Shown in pieces: positions 1 to 5,668 of a DNA stretch of 5,668 nt; within the stretch, counting starts at the first letter, position 1; each line of letters begins with the position of its first letter. The position numbers and the translations under genes are program-made. The notes under the pieces were generated by a model. The model was not told the origin of the DNA, made no database searches, and worked only from the letters and a program-made list of their open reading frames with translations. Location of the stretch: positions 1,704 to 7,371 of the forward strand of contig DGGS01000207.1 in NCBI GenBank assembly GCA_002392325.1, in the 5' to 3' direction. This stretch comes from Bacteroidales bacterium UBA3868 (GTDB taxonomy: Bacteria > Bacteroidota > Bacteroidia > Bacteroidales > WCHB1-69).

Positions 1-57
1 TGGTAGAGCAATTGACTCTTAATCAATGGGTCCAGGGTTCGAGTCCCTGAGGGGACA
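1..57 (+). tRNA. tRNA-Lys (anticodon CTT), 5' end cut off by the window
   Basis: The sequence begins inside the D-loop and the rest of the cloverleaf can be folded by eye. The 3' strand of the D stem is GAGC (6-9). A 5-bp anticodon stem, ATTGA (11-15) with TCAAT (23-27), closes the loop CTCTTAA, so the anticodon is CTT at 18-20 and reads AAG lysine codons. A 5-base variable loop follows, then a T arm with stem CAGGG/CCCTG around TTCGAGT. The acceptor 3' strand is AGGGGAC (50-56), with discriminator A at 57. The next bases are CTG, so CCA is not encoded and must be added after transcription. Roughly the first 18 bases (5' acceptor strand and start of the D arm) lie outside the window. The anticodon call is firm. 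Confidence 0.95.
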
Positions 58-60
58 CTG

Positions 61-97
61 AAAGACGGAACGAATTTCGCTCCGTCTTTTTATTTTT
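61..97 (+). terminator. Intrinsic terminator of the tRNA-Lys transcript
   Basis: AAAGACGGA (61-69) pairs perfectly with TCCGTCTTT (81-89). After an A/C mismatch the stem continues as CGA/TCG around a 3-base loop. A T-rich tail (86-97, interrupted by one A) follows. It starts three bases after the tRNA discriminator base, so it most likely ends the tRNA transcript and separates it from the downstream protein gene. Confidence 0.88.
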
Positions 98-285
98 CCC
101 AGCATCACTTTCCCTGCCATCTTTCCCTTACGCGCAGAGCACCCGCTTTCAGCACGAATAAGATATTACTCTATAAAAAAACAATATTATATATTATTTT
201 TCGGGGTGAATCTTTTTTTTATTATTTTTGCGCTTTTAAAAAACTAAAATTTTTCACATATTTTTTAACATTAACACACACCCCT
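98..285. other. Intergenic region with AT-rich promoter tract
   Basis: This non-coding stretch lies between the tRNA terminator and the next start codon. The first ~60 bases are of mixed composition with nothing recognisable. From about 161 to 275 the sequence is very AT-rich, with runs of A (174-181) and T (212-220, 261-266). It holds the promoter candidate listed separately. The last 30 bases before the start codon are A/T/C-rich and lack a Shine-Dalgarno sequence, which is normal in Bacteroidota. I see no small ORF or RNA gene here. Confidence 0.6.
197..230 (+). promoter_or_regulatory. Bacteroidota-type promoter candidate for the Omp28-like gene
   Basis: TATTTTTG at 223-230 matches the Bacteroidota -7 consensus TAnnTTTG exactly. 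A weak -33 candidate, TTTTTCG (197-203), lies 19 bases upstream and lacks the usual TTTG. A transcript would start near 237, giving a leader of about 50 bases before the ATG at 286. The match is by eye, and in an AT-rich tract the -7 motif can occur by chance. Confidence 0.55.
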
Positions 286-1986
286 ATGAAGAAAGCATTA
301 CTATTTTCTATGCTTATTGTGGCATGCTACGGATTATTCGCGCAGCATACCATTCAGGTTGTTCTGAAAACAGACCGGTACGGAACCGAAACCACATGGT
401 CTGTTGTTGATAAGACTACCAATACCACACTTGCCTCTGGTGGCCCTTACAACGACCTCAATTCAAACACCTTTCAAGAACAGAACATTCCGCCCATTGA
501 AGTAGATGGTACGGGATGCTATTGTTTCATCATCAACGACAGCTATGGCGATGGTATTTGTTGCAATTACGGCAATGGTTCCTATTCTGTCTTATACGAC
601 AGCGTAGAAATGGGAAGCGGCGGTGCCAGTTTCACGCAAAACATCCATTTCCTAAACCCCACCTCTTCTTCTTGTCCTACAAATGAGTTCGCAATCTCTT
701 CTTTGGATGTTTATTACTATCAGAGTTTGAACCAGGCATTCCAAGTTAAGGGAACGGTTGTCAACAATGGTGTAAATACCATTACTTCATATCAAGTTAG
801 ATACAAACTCGACACCAACGAGTGGTCCACAATCTACAATGTATCCTGCAATTTAGCCGCTTCTCAATCCCACAATTTCACACACGATGTGCCCGCCACT
901 CTTGCCTCGACAGGACACCACACTTTGTTTGTGGAAGTCCTCAATCCCAACGACACTACCGACATCATCGATGACGACACCACCTCAATGGATATCATCA
1001 TCAATGAAAATTCCGTTCCCAGAAAACCTCTTCTGGAGCATTTTTCCACTATGCGATGCCCGAACTGTCCTCCTGCTCACACCAACATTCACAACTGGCT
1101 CAGTTCCCGTCCCGATATTATACATTTGATTCACCACTGCGGTTACTACACCGATGTTTACACGGTTTCTGAAAGCCAGGCCTTGATCCCGTTCTACAAT
1201 GACGGAGGTGCCACATACGCCCCTGCCGTCATGATCGACCGTCGTCACATGACCGATGATCCCGGCCCCATTTTCTTCCCGTCATCACAAAACAATTACA
1301 CGACTAATCTATTAGACCAAGCGCTTGCCACCCCCGCCTACATTACGGTAAACATGGAAGGCACCTACGATCCGCACATACGCACTATCCAATTGACTGT
1401 ATCTGGTCAGTTGGTGGGTGAAATTTTTGAGACTTCCCCCAGACTTACAGTTTATATTATGGAAGACGGTCTTCAGAATTCCCAAGCGGGCGCTTCTGGC
1501 ACCTACACTCATGACTGTGTGATGCGCGATGCCATCAGCGGCGGCGGTGCATGGGGCGATGCCAATGTAATCAGCACTACTGTTGGTTCCACCTATTCCA
1601 AAACCTACACCTACAAGTTGAACGACAGTTGGAATGCGGATAACCTTACCTTAATCGCATTTGTCAACAATCACGATGCAAACGATATTAACAACCGTGC
1701 TATTCTGAATGCCAACTCAATGAAAGTGTCTGATTTGGCTGCTGGCATTAACGAAAATAACGAAAGTCACTCCGTGATTTACCCCAACCCTGCCACCAAC
1801 GTGCTGAACATTCTTTCCGAGAAAGAAATTCACAACATTGAGATTTACAATGTTGAAGGCCAATTGGTCAAATTCATCTCCGACAATGTTAACAGCATTG
1901 GCATCAGCGATTTGAACAATGGTGTCTATTTCGTGAAAATCCACACGGAGAACGGAACCGCGACACACAAGTTCATCAAGAAATAA
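286..1986 (+). CDS. T9SS-secreted Omp28-type thioredoxin-fold surface protein
   Basis: A 566-residue exported protein. Residues 1-19 form a signal peptide (MKK, hydrophobic core, LFA before Q20). Residues 20-122 are a Cys-rich beta module with DSYGDG (85-90) and CC at 92-93, a signature often seen in secreted Bacteroidota proteins and possibly metal binding. Residues ~131-240 look like a CARDB/Ig-type spacer ending in an Asp-rich stretch. Residues ~245-345 resemble the thioredoxin-like domain of the Omp28 family: EHFSTMRCPNCPPAH holds a CxxC pair (C258, C261), and YAP at 311-313 gives a likely cis-proline. A beta-rich domain follows (~350-483). Residues 494-566 are a type A T9SS sorting domain (YPNPATN, IYNVEGQLV, LNNGVYFVKI, final KFIKK). 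Inferred fate is export by Sec, passage through T9SS and display or release at the cell surface. Redox activity is possible but unproven; Omp28 of Porphyromonas gingivalis was described as a surface protein or adhesin. The start is fixed by the signal peptide. It is transcribed alone and converges on the next gene. Confidence 0.9.
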   Translation: MKKALLFSMLIVACYGLFAQHTIQVVLKTDRYGTETTWSVVDKTTNTTLASGGPYNDLNSNTFQEQNIPPIEVDGTGCYCFIINDSYGDGICCNYGNGSYSVLYDSVEMGSGGASFTQNIHFLNPTSSSCPTNEFAISSLDVYYYQSLNQAFQVKGTVVNNGVNTITSYQVRYKLDTNEWSTIYNVSCNLAASQSHNFTHDVPATLASTGHHTLFVEVLNPNDTTDIIDDDTTSMDIIINENSVPRKPLLEHFSTMRCPNCPPAHTNIHNWLSSRPDIIHLIHHCGYYTDVYTVSESQALIPFYNDGGATYAPAVMIDRRHMTDDPGPIFFPSSQNNYTTNLLDQALATPAYITVNMEGTYDPHIRTIQLTVSGQLVGEIFETSPRLTVYIMEDGLQNSQAGASGTYTHDCVMRDAISGGGAWGDANVISTTVGSTYSKTYTYKLNDSWNADNLTLIAFVNNHDANDINNRAILNANSMKVSDLAAGINENNESHSVIYPNPATNVLNILSEKEIHNIEIYNVEGQLVKFISDNVNSIGISDLNNGVYFVKIHTENGTATHKFIKK

Positions 1987-2009
1987 GCATATTTAACTGC
2001 TAAATTGCC

Positions 2010-2051
2010 AAAATCGAGTAACTTGCCAAGGCAGGTTACTCGATTTTTTTT
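2010..2051. terminator. Shared terminator between two convergent genes
   Basis: AAATCGAGTAAC (2011-2022) is perfectly complementary to GTTACTCGATTT (2035-2046). Inside, a T/G wobble and TGCC/GGCA extend the stem nearly to the centre. On the plus strand it is followed by a run of eight Ts (2044-2051), making a very strong terminator for the Omp28-like gene. On the minus strand the tail is only TTTT (complement of 2010-2013), so it may act more weakly for the FISUMP gene. The plus-strand T-run overlaps the TAA stop codon (2050-2052) of the opposing gene. Confidence 0.9.
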
Positions 2052-4461
2052 AATCGCGGAGACAACGGACCGACCTCGCCCAAACACTCGTTGACCAGTA
2101 TATGGCGTCTTCGACGGTGTCGTCGAAATAGACAAAATCCAACATGTAACCTCTTGGATAGTCATCGGGAACGAAGATGATGCTAGAAGTCCAAAAGAGC
2201 GCTTCCGTTCCCGGCGGGATGACGGTGTTCCCCAATCCGGCGGGTTTCATGGAGAAACCGGTGGCATTGTTGGATGACAGTTCGTTCCCGATAGTGCAGG
2301 ATTCGTTGAAATAGTTCCACAAACCGTCAAAGGCCAATGCCTTGGCAATCTTGTTCGGATTCCCGTTGCAATGATAAGCCGGGGTGCCGCTGACATATGA
2401 AAAAAGATTCTGCCACTCCTGAAGACTGGGCAGATGCCAACCATCGGGACAAACACCTTGAATCAAAATATGCAGACTATCAGGAAGATACTCACAATTT
2501 ACAGCCGCAGGAAGATTGTACAGCCGCCCGTAAACGTTGGTATCGCCGCTGGTCCAATAACTCGGGGTGACGAAATTGTTGGCCACCTGAGTTTGGAGGA
2601 GAATTTCCGTTCCGTCAGCAAAGTGCCTGGTCTTCAGATTCTCCCGCATCCAGCATTGCGAACCAAGCTGCACGGTTTCATAAACATTTCCATCATAGTC
2701 GGTTACAGAGGGTGGACAAGAGTGGTCGGAAGCCAAGATAAAGGTCTTGTCCGCCCCATACGCAACACCCGCCTCATTCACGGCGTATGCCCTATAGTGA
2801 TAGGTGATATCCGGTGAAAGACCGGTGAGCGTGTCAAGAAATGTCCCTACATTGGGAGATCCTGATGTATGCGGGTCATTGAGAGTGGGATTCGGCAAAG
2901 TGCTCCAACAGAATCCTCTTGCACTGAGTGCCGCATTGCCGGAATCCGTAACCTCGCCGACGCAAACCGCAGTGTTACTGCCTTTTACGCTAACACCTAA
3001 GGTTATTACCCCAGGGAATGTCAGCTCGGCAGGTTGGAAATCGTATTCATAACCAACGATGATGGAATCATCCCGAAGCCTCAACTCACACTCCGTCAGA
3101 TAGCCGTTCTCAATCGTATAAGGGTTCCCGTTGATAAGAGTAATGGTCCACAGCCCGTTCATCGGACAACCTACCAAATTGCTGAATGAAACATGCGGAT
3201 GATAGACTTGGGTCATGTCGGCAACATGGGTGGAATCCACATACTGTGAAGTAATGGAACTATAGGGGTTATTGCTGGTAATGAGGTTGTTATAATCCGT
3301 CACATAACCGTTTCCGCCAGCATATTGATAGCCTTGGGTGGTATTGTCAGACCAGCAGTAGTTCCAGCATGTCCCGATAATGTTGGAATCCGGATCGCAA
3401 AAGTTGCTGAAACCATCCGGACGGGACCAACCGAAATGGGGATCGGCCCCGCCCATTATCGGCCATCCTTGTTCGGATGTGGGGATCTGGGAATAACAAC
3501 CGCTGTTGCTCTGGTACTTGGTCTTGAGAATGCTTGCGCTGAGTCCGTTCGGGCAAGTCAGGTTTATCCAAAGGTCGCTCACATCGCTTTGTTCCATCTT
3601 CAACCGGACGAAATAGATGTCTTCGGCACCCTGCACGAAATCGTCATTCGGGAATCCCGTCACCAAGAAAGATTTGGAGACACCGCATCCGCCATTGCAC
3701 TCCACCCCGATGGGTATGAACAGCGCGGAGGTGTCAACATACCGGTTTTCGTGGTAAGTCGGCTTCCAAAGGTGAAATTGCAGCACGATATCCTCATTCA
3801 AATTATACTGAAACTGACGAATCGAATCGCTACACACAAACACACTATCTATCAACACATACCCCACATACAGCATGTCGTCGCCTGGCTCGAAAGGAAA
3901 ATCCGGATCCGACATCTGCGCTTTCAGGGAGACCGTGTGTGGAACATCGGAACTGACATGACGGATGCCCGAAAAAGAGCCGCCGGTATTCACCATCTTG
4001 ATGCTTGCCCTGTCACGACTCGTCGCGACGGTGAGCAAATAAGTCTGCGGCTTCTGGAGCATGACGCGGAATGTGTGCGAACCGGGTGACAACTTTTGCG
4101 AGAAGTGGGCAATCTGTCGTCCCGACAGCTCATAAACCACCACATTCACCTGATCCTCGTAAGGGAGATTCAGGGTAAACTCTGTAATCCCGTTGAAAGG
4201 ATTCGGGACATTTTGACACAAATGGAAGGATTTTTCAAGGTCATACGAGGGAACTCCCACCTCCGATATGACCCAAATGGTGTCCGGATAATAGAGCTGT
4301 TGCGTCCAACCACGGGTCAGGTTATGCAGCGTCACATGATGCAGTTGGGTATATTGCCCCAGATTGTCCTGTGCGGTAAAGCGGATGACGGATTGCGCCG
4401 ACAACCCTGACACCAGTATCGCTAATATCACGAATAAGGAGATGAGGTTTTTCATAATCAT
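2050..4461 (-). CDS. Secreted multidomain FISUMP surface protein
   Basis: An 803-residue exported protein. A signal peptide covers residues 1-22 (cleavage after LSA, before Q23). Residues ~82-160 resemble a T9SS sorting or FlgD-Ig-like module (QNVPNPFNG, VYELSGRQIA, SPGSHTFRV, TYLLTV, SIKMV), unusually near the N terminus. Residues ~250-465 form a Cys-rich jelly-roll resembling the proprotein convertase P domain (FPNDDF, VRLKMEQSDVSDLWINLTCPNG, CPMNGLWTITLINGN, TECELRL). Residues ~480-577 are a fibronectin III-like repeat (ARGFCWST, TGLSP, YHYRAYAVNEAGVAYG). Residues ~582-803 are a FISUMP domain, the Fibrobacter succinogenes major paralogous domain (DYDGNVYETVQLG, CWMRENLK, CPDGWHLPS, GFSMKPAG, FWTSS, SVRCLRD at the end). 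The protein is probably on the cell surface; substrate or partner is unknown, and FISUMP domains have no firmly assigned function. No enzyme active site is evident. The start may be M1 (4461) or M3 (4455); both give the same signal peptide. Confidence 0.88.
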   Translation of the reverse strand: MIMKNLISLFVILAILVSGLSAQSVIRFTAQDNLGQYTQLHHVTLHNLTRGWTQQLYYPDTIWVISEVGVPSYDLEKSFHLCQNVPNPFNGITEFTLNLPYEDQVNVVVYELSGRQIAHFSQKLSPGSHTFRVMLQKPQTYLLTVATSRDRASIKMVNTGGSFSGIRHVSSDVPHTVSLKAQMSDPDFPFEPGDDMLYVGYVLIDSVFVCSDSIRQFQYNLNEDIVLQFHLWKPTYHENRYVDTSALFIPIGVECNGGCGVSKSFLVTGFPNDDFVQGAEDIYFVRLKMEQSDVSDLWINLTCPNGLSASILKTKYQSNSGCYSQIPTSEQGWPIMGGADPHFGWSRPDGFSNFCDPDSNIIGTCWNYCWSDNTTQGYQYAGGNGYVTDYNNLITSNNPYSSITSQYVDSTHVADMTQVYHPHVSFSNLVGCPMNGLWTITLINGNPYTIENGYLTECELRLRDDSIIVGYEYDFQPAELTFPGVITLGVSVKGSNTAVCVGEVTDSGNAALSARGFCWSTLPNPTLNDPHTSGSPNVGTFLDTLTGLSPDITYHYRAYAVNEAGVAYGADKTFILASDHSCPPSVTDYDGNVYETVQLGSQCWMRENLKTRHFADGTEILLQTQVANNFVTPSYWTSGDTNVYGRLYNLPAAVNCEYLPDSLHILIQGVCPDGWHLPSLQEWQNLFSYVSGTPAYHCNGNPNKIAKALAFDGLWNYFNESCTIGNELSSNNATGFSMKPAGLGNTVIPPGTEALFWTSSIIFVPDDYPRGYMLDFVYFDDTVEDAIYWSTSVWARSVRCLRD

Positions 4462-4466
4462 ACAAG

Positions 4467-4519
4467 GGACCTCTGTTGTTTGTCATTTTCGCGCCACACC
4501 CCCAGATCCGGCGAGGTCC
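4467..4519 (-). promoter_or_regulatory. Leader inverted repeat next to the FISUMP start codon
   Basis: In the untranslated leader, GGACCTC (complement of 4513-4519) and GAGGTCC (complement of 4467-4473) form a perfect 7-bp inverted repeat with 39 bases between the arms. The 3' arm ends five bases before the ATG and covers an AGAGG sequence that resembles a ribosome binding site. Just inside the arms, GCC (complement of 4510-4512) can pair with GGC (complement of 4493-4495). A fold would place the ribosome entry region in a helix. A 7-bp match in ~100 bases can arise by chance, so a regulatory role is only a suggestion. Confidence 0.35.
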
Positions 4520-4548
4520 GTTAAACAGAATCTGAAAATATGATGCTG

Positions 4549-4587
4549 CAAAATTAGCAACTTTATCTACATTTATGACACGAAAAA
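4549..4587 (-). promoter_or_regulatory. Bacteroidota-type promoter candidate for the FISUMP gene
   Basis: On the minus strand TAATTTTG (complement of 4549-4556) matches the -7 consensus TAnnTTTG. Upstream, CTTTTTCG (complement of 4581-4588) is a weak -33 candidate. The gap of about 24 bases is longer than usual, and these bases also form the T-run of the preceding terminator. Transcription would begin near 4542 and give a leader of about 80 bases. Confidence 0.5.
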
Positions 4588-4609
4588 GCCAAAAGGTTGC
4601 ACCCCTTTG
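4583..4609 (-). terminator. Small intrinsic terminator after the membrane-protein gene
   Basis: Read on the minus strand, CAAAGGG and CCTTTTG (complements of 4603-4609 and 4590-4596) form a 7-bp stem with one G-U pair around a 6-base loop. GC and five Ts follow. It lies 12 bases beyond the TAG stop of the membrane-protein gene, which suggests that transcript ends here and the FISUMP gene is transcribed separately. The stem is short and only moderately GC-rich, so it may leak. Confidence 0.55.
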
Positions 4610-4621
4610 ATGAAAAAAGTA

Positions 4622-5422
4622 CTAATAATATACCCCCAGTTGTTTGGCAGTGTTCCAATCGATGGTCGGGTATTCCATGAAACCGTTGGCAGAACGTGGG
4701 TTACGGAGTACAGCATCTGTGGCGTCGATTTCCCAAAGAGTACCATCGTCCGAATAGGCAACTAGCATATCATCACCGCCGTTGCGCAGGAAGAGCCATC
4801 CGTCGCCTTTTTTCTTGAAGAGATCGGGCCGGCACCAGCCATAGACGGTTGCCGAATCAGGAAAACATATCAGATTGTCCATCAGTTCATAAAGATGCTT
4901 TCGGGAGATACCGCAGGGGAAAGTGACGGAATAGCGGTTCTCGCCGACCTTCCACAACAGGGGCAGGTCGTCGCACAGTGTGTCGCATTCCACCTCCACA
5001 TAATCGAAAAGGATTGCTTCCAATTGCTCAAGATTTGTTATGTTTTCCATGACAATGACCGTTTCCGTATCAATCGGGGTCTTCAGCCGTTCTTCCCGTA
5101 GCGAAGCCTCCTCACGTGGTTTCTCCACTTTCGGGTCGTATGTCATTTTCGCAACGGTTTCCCAGCCTTTTATCTTGGCGATTCGGTGCAGATCTGATTT
5201 GAGAGCGAAATAAGTCCACCAAATGAGAAACAGAAAAAAGAGAACAGCCCTGCCGATGTTGTGGTTTTTGAAAAGGGAAAACGACATGGCAACGACAACC
5301 GCCGCTGCGATGATGGCGTAAAAAAAGAAATCGAGACGCCGTTGTGCCTTTTCCTGCGCCTCGAACGGCTGTTTCATCAGCCATCGGCGTTGGTCGTAAT
5401 GTTTTTTCCTGTGGAGGGGCAT
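4622..5422 (-). CDS. Two-TM membrane protein of unknown family with cytoplasmic C-terminal domain
   Basis: I do not recognise the family. From the ATG at 5422 the product is 266 residues; an upstream in-frame ATG at 5473 would add 17. With the shorter start, residues 1-31 are basic (HRKKHYDQRR, KAQRR). Two hydrophobic helices follow, at about 32-52 (FFFYAIIAAAVVVAMSF) and 57-74 (AVLFFLFLIWWTYFAL), joined by a short loop. A basic segment comes next (KSDLHRIAKIKG), then a charged linker and a soluble domain of about 140 residues ending in GVYY. Positive charge on both flanks of the helix pair predicts both termini in the cytoplasm. The C-terminal domain has several Cys and Trp residues but no motif I can name. 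I prefer 5422 because a TACCTTTG promoter element (5442-5449) would lie inside the longer reading, whose first codons are also made of the TTTCCGCA repeats. The longer start would leave only 25 bases to the comM stop, which would favour co-transcription. Confidence 0.75.
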   Translation of the reverse strand: MPLHRKKHYDQRRWLMKQPFEAQEKAQRRLDFFFYAIIAAAVVVAMSFSLFKNHNIGRAVLFFLFLIWWTYFALKSDLHRIAKIKGWETVAKMTYDPKVEKPREEASLREERLKTPIDTETVIVMENITNLEQLEAILFDYVEVECDTLCDDLPLLWKVGENRYSVTFPCGISRKHLYELMDNLICFPDSATVYGWCRPDLFKKKGDGWLFLRNGGDDMLVAYSDDGTLWEIDATDAVLRNPRSANGFMEYPTIDWNTAKQLGVYY

Positions 5423-5441
5423 TGGGATTGTTTTTGGACGG

Positions 5442-5449
5442 CAAAGGTA
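5442..5449 (-). promoter_or_regulatory. Candidate -7 promoter element for the membrane-protein gene
   Basis: TACCTTTG on the minus strand matches TAnnTTTG. A start site would fall near 5436, leaving a short leader of about 14 bases before the ATG at 5422. No TTTG -33 element lies at the usual distance; the nearest (complement of 5479-5482) is 29 bases upstream. The expected -33 region is instead occupied by the TTTCCGCA repeats. Confidence 0.45.
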
Positions 5450-5454
5450 AAAAA

Positions 5455-5492
5455 TTTCCGCATCTTTCCGCATTTCCGCAAATGTTTCCGCA
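5455..5492. repeat. Four direct copies of TTTCCGCA between comM and the membrane-protein gene
   Basis: Exact 8-base copies lie at 5455-5462, 5465-5472, 5473-5480 and 5485-5492, with start-to-start spacing of 10, 8 and 12 bases. On the gene strand they read TGCGGAAA. They begin six bases upstream of the TACCTTTG element and end six bases short of the comM stop codon. This placement would suit a regulator binding site, but they could also be a simple degenerate repeat. If translation starts at 5473, two copies encode part of the N terminus. Confidence 0.7.
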
Positions 5493-5498
5493 ACAAAA

Positions 5499-5668
5499 TC
5501 ACCTCCTCCCCCAATTATCCCGGTCCAGACTCCTGAAATTGATGGCCTCGCTCAGATGCCATGTCTCAATACGCTCGCTACCGTCGAGGTCGGCGATGGT
5601 GCGGGCCATCTTCAGGATGCGGTCGTAAGCGCGGGCGGACAGTCCCAACCGGTCCATCGCGTTCTTCA
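5499..5668 (-). CDS. comM: ComM/YifB-family Mg-chelatase-like AAA+ ATPase, C-terminal end only
   Basis: Reading the complement from the window edge gives 55 residues and a TGA stop (complement of 5499-5501). The peptide begins [19 protein letters not shown] and continues [33 protein letters not shown]. This is the typical C terminus of the ComM/YifB family (Mg_chelatase_C domain), where the helical lid segment [21 protein letters not shown] and the closing HLxEAIxYRxLDR are highly conserved. Family members run to about 500 residues, so some 90 percent of the gene lies beyond the right edge, including the ATPase motifs. In naturally competent Gram-negative bacteria ComM is a hexameric helicase that promotes branch migration during integration of transformed DNA; the role in Bacteroidota is less studied. 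The gene is codirectional with the membrane-protein gene and 25 to 76 bases upstream of it, depending on that start. Confidence 0.9.
   Translation of the reverse strand, partial: KNAMDRLGLSARAYDRILKMARTIADLDGSERIETWHLSEAINFRSLDRDNWGRR

Noticed and set aside
161..275. AT-rich tract considered as a replication origin or transferred-DNA border
   Set aside because: There are no DnaA boxes, iterated repeats, integrase gene or att-like duplication of the tRNA 3' end visible in the window. An AT-rich promoter region is the simpler reading.
2434..3052. Two overlapping plus-strand open frames
   Set aside because: They are antisense shadows of the FISUMP and fibronectin-like region and have no recognisable protein features.
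3325..4089. A 254-codon plus-strand open frame
   Set aside because: It lies wholly antisense to the FISUMP gene, whose domains are clearly recognisable there. The plus-strand product shows no domain, signal peptide or sensible composition.
4400..4489. Out-of-frame ATG in the FISUMP leader (complement of 4485-4483), considered as an upstream ORF
   Set aside because: The frame starting MTNNRGPLYDYEK simply runs on antiparallel to nothing recognisable, overlapping the FISUMP coding start in another frame. Nothing indicates it is translated.
4610..4762. A 50-codon plus-strand frame starting MKKVLIIYPQLF, attractive as a small secreted peptide
   Set aside because: It is antisense to the end of the membrane-protein gene, has no long hydrophobic core and no plus-strand promoter element close by. 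It looks like a chance reading.
5261..5628. Plus-strand open frames of about 90 codons across the comM/membrane-protein junction
   Set aside because: They run antisense through the conserved comM C terminus and the N terminus of the membrane protein, and show no domain.

Overview
The window reads as chromosomal DNA from a member of the Bacteroidota, most likely Bacteroidales. Three things support this. One protein ends in a type IX secretion (T9SS) type A sorting domain, and another is a large FISUMP-domain surface protein. Start codons lack Shine-Dalgarno sequences but have TAnnTTTG promoter elements upstream, which is the Bacteroidota -7 consensus. The tRNA gene at the left edge has no encoded CCA, which is common in this phylum. 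No species can be named from the sequence.

Layout, left to right. Positions 1-57 are the 3' part of a tRNA-Lys(CTT), followed at once by an intrinsic terminator (61-97). An AT-rich intergenic stretch (98-285) carries a promoter for a 566-residue secreted Omp28-type thioredoxin-fold protein (286-1986, plus). That gene converges on an 803-residue multidomain FISUMP protein (2050-4461, minus). The two share a strong hairpin terminator whose T-run overlaps the stop codon of the second gene. Upstream of the FISUMP gene are a leader of about 80 bases with a 7-bp inverted repeat and a promoter candidate. Next comes a small terminator, then a two-TM membrane protein of unknown family (4622-5422, possibly starting at 5473, minus). 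The right edge holds the last 55 codons of a ComM/YifB-type AAA+ ATPase (5499-5668, minus).

Functionally, the two large central genes encode exported, probably cell-surface proteins. The first has a standard C-terminal T9SS sorting domain. The second has a sorting-domain-like module near its N terminus and none at its C terminus. The membrane protein and ComM are codirectional and close together, and may be partly co-transcribed. The promoter-like element and the TTTCCGCA repeats between them suggest the membrane protein also has its own control.

I see no CRISPR array, insertion sequence, phage module or recognisable defence system. The points most worth a second look are the displaced sorting-like module, the leader inverted repeat next to the FISUMP start codon, and the four TTTCCGCA repeats upstream of the unknown membrane protein.
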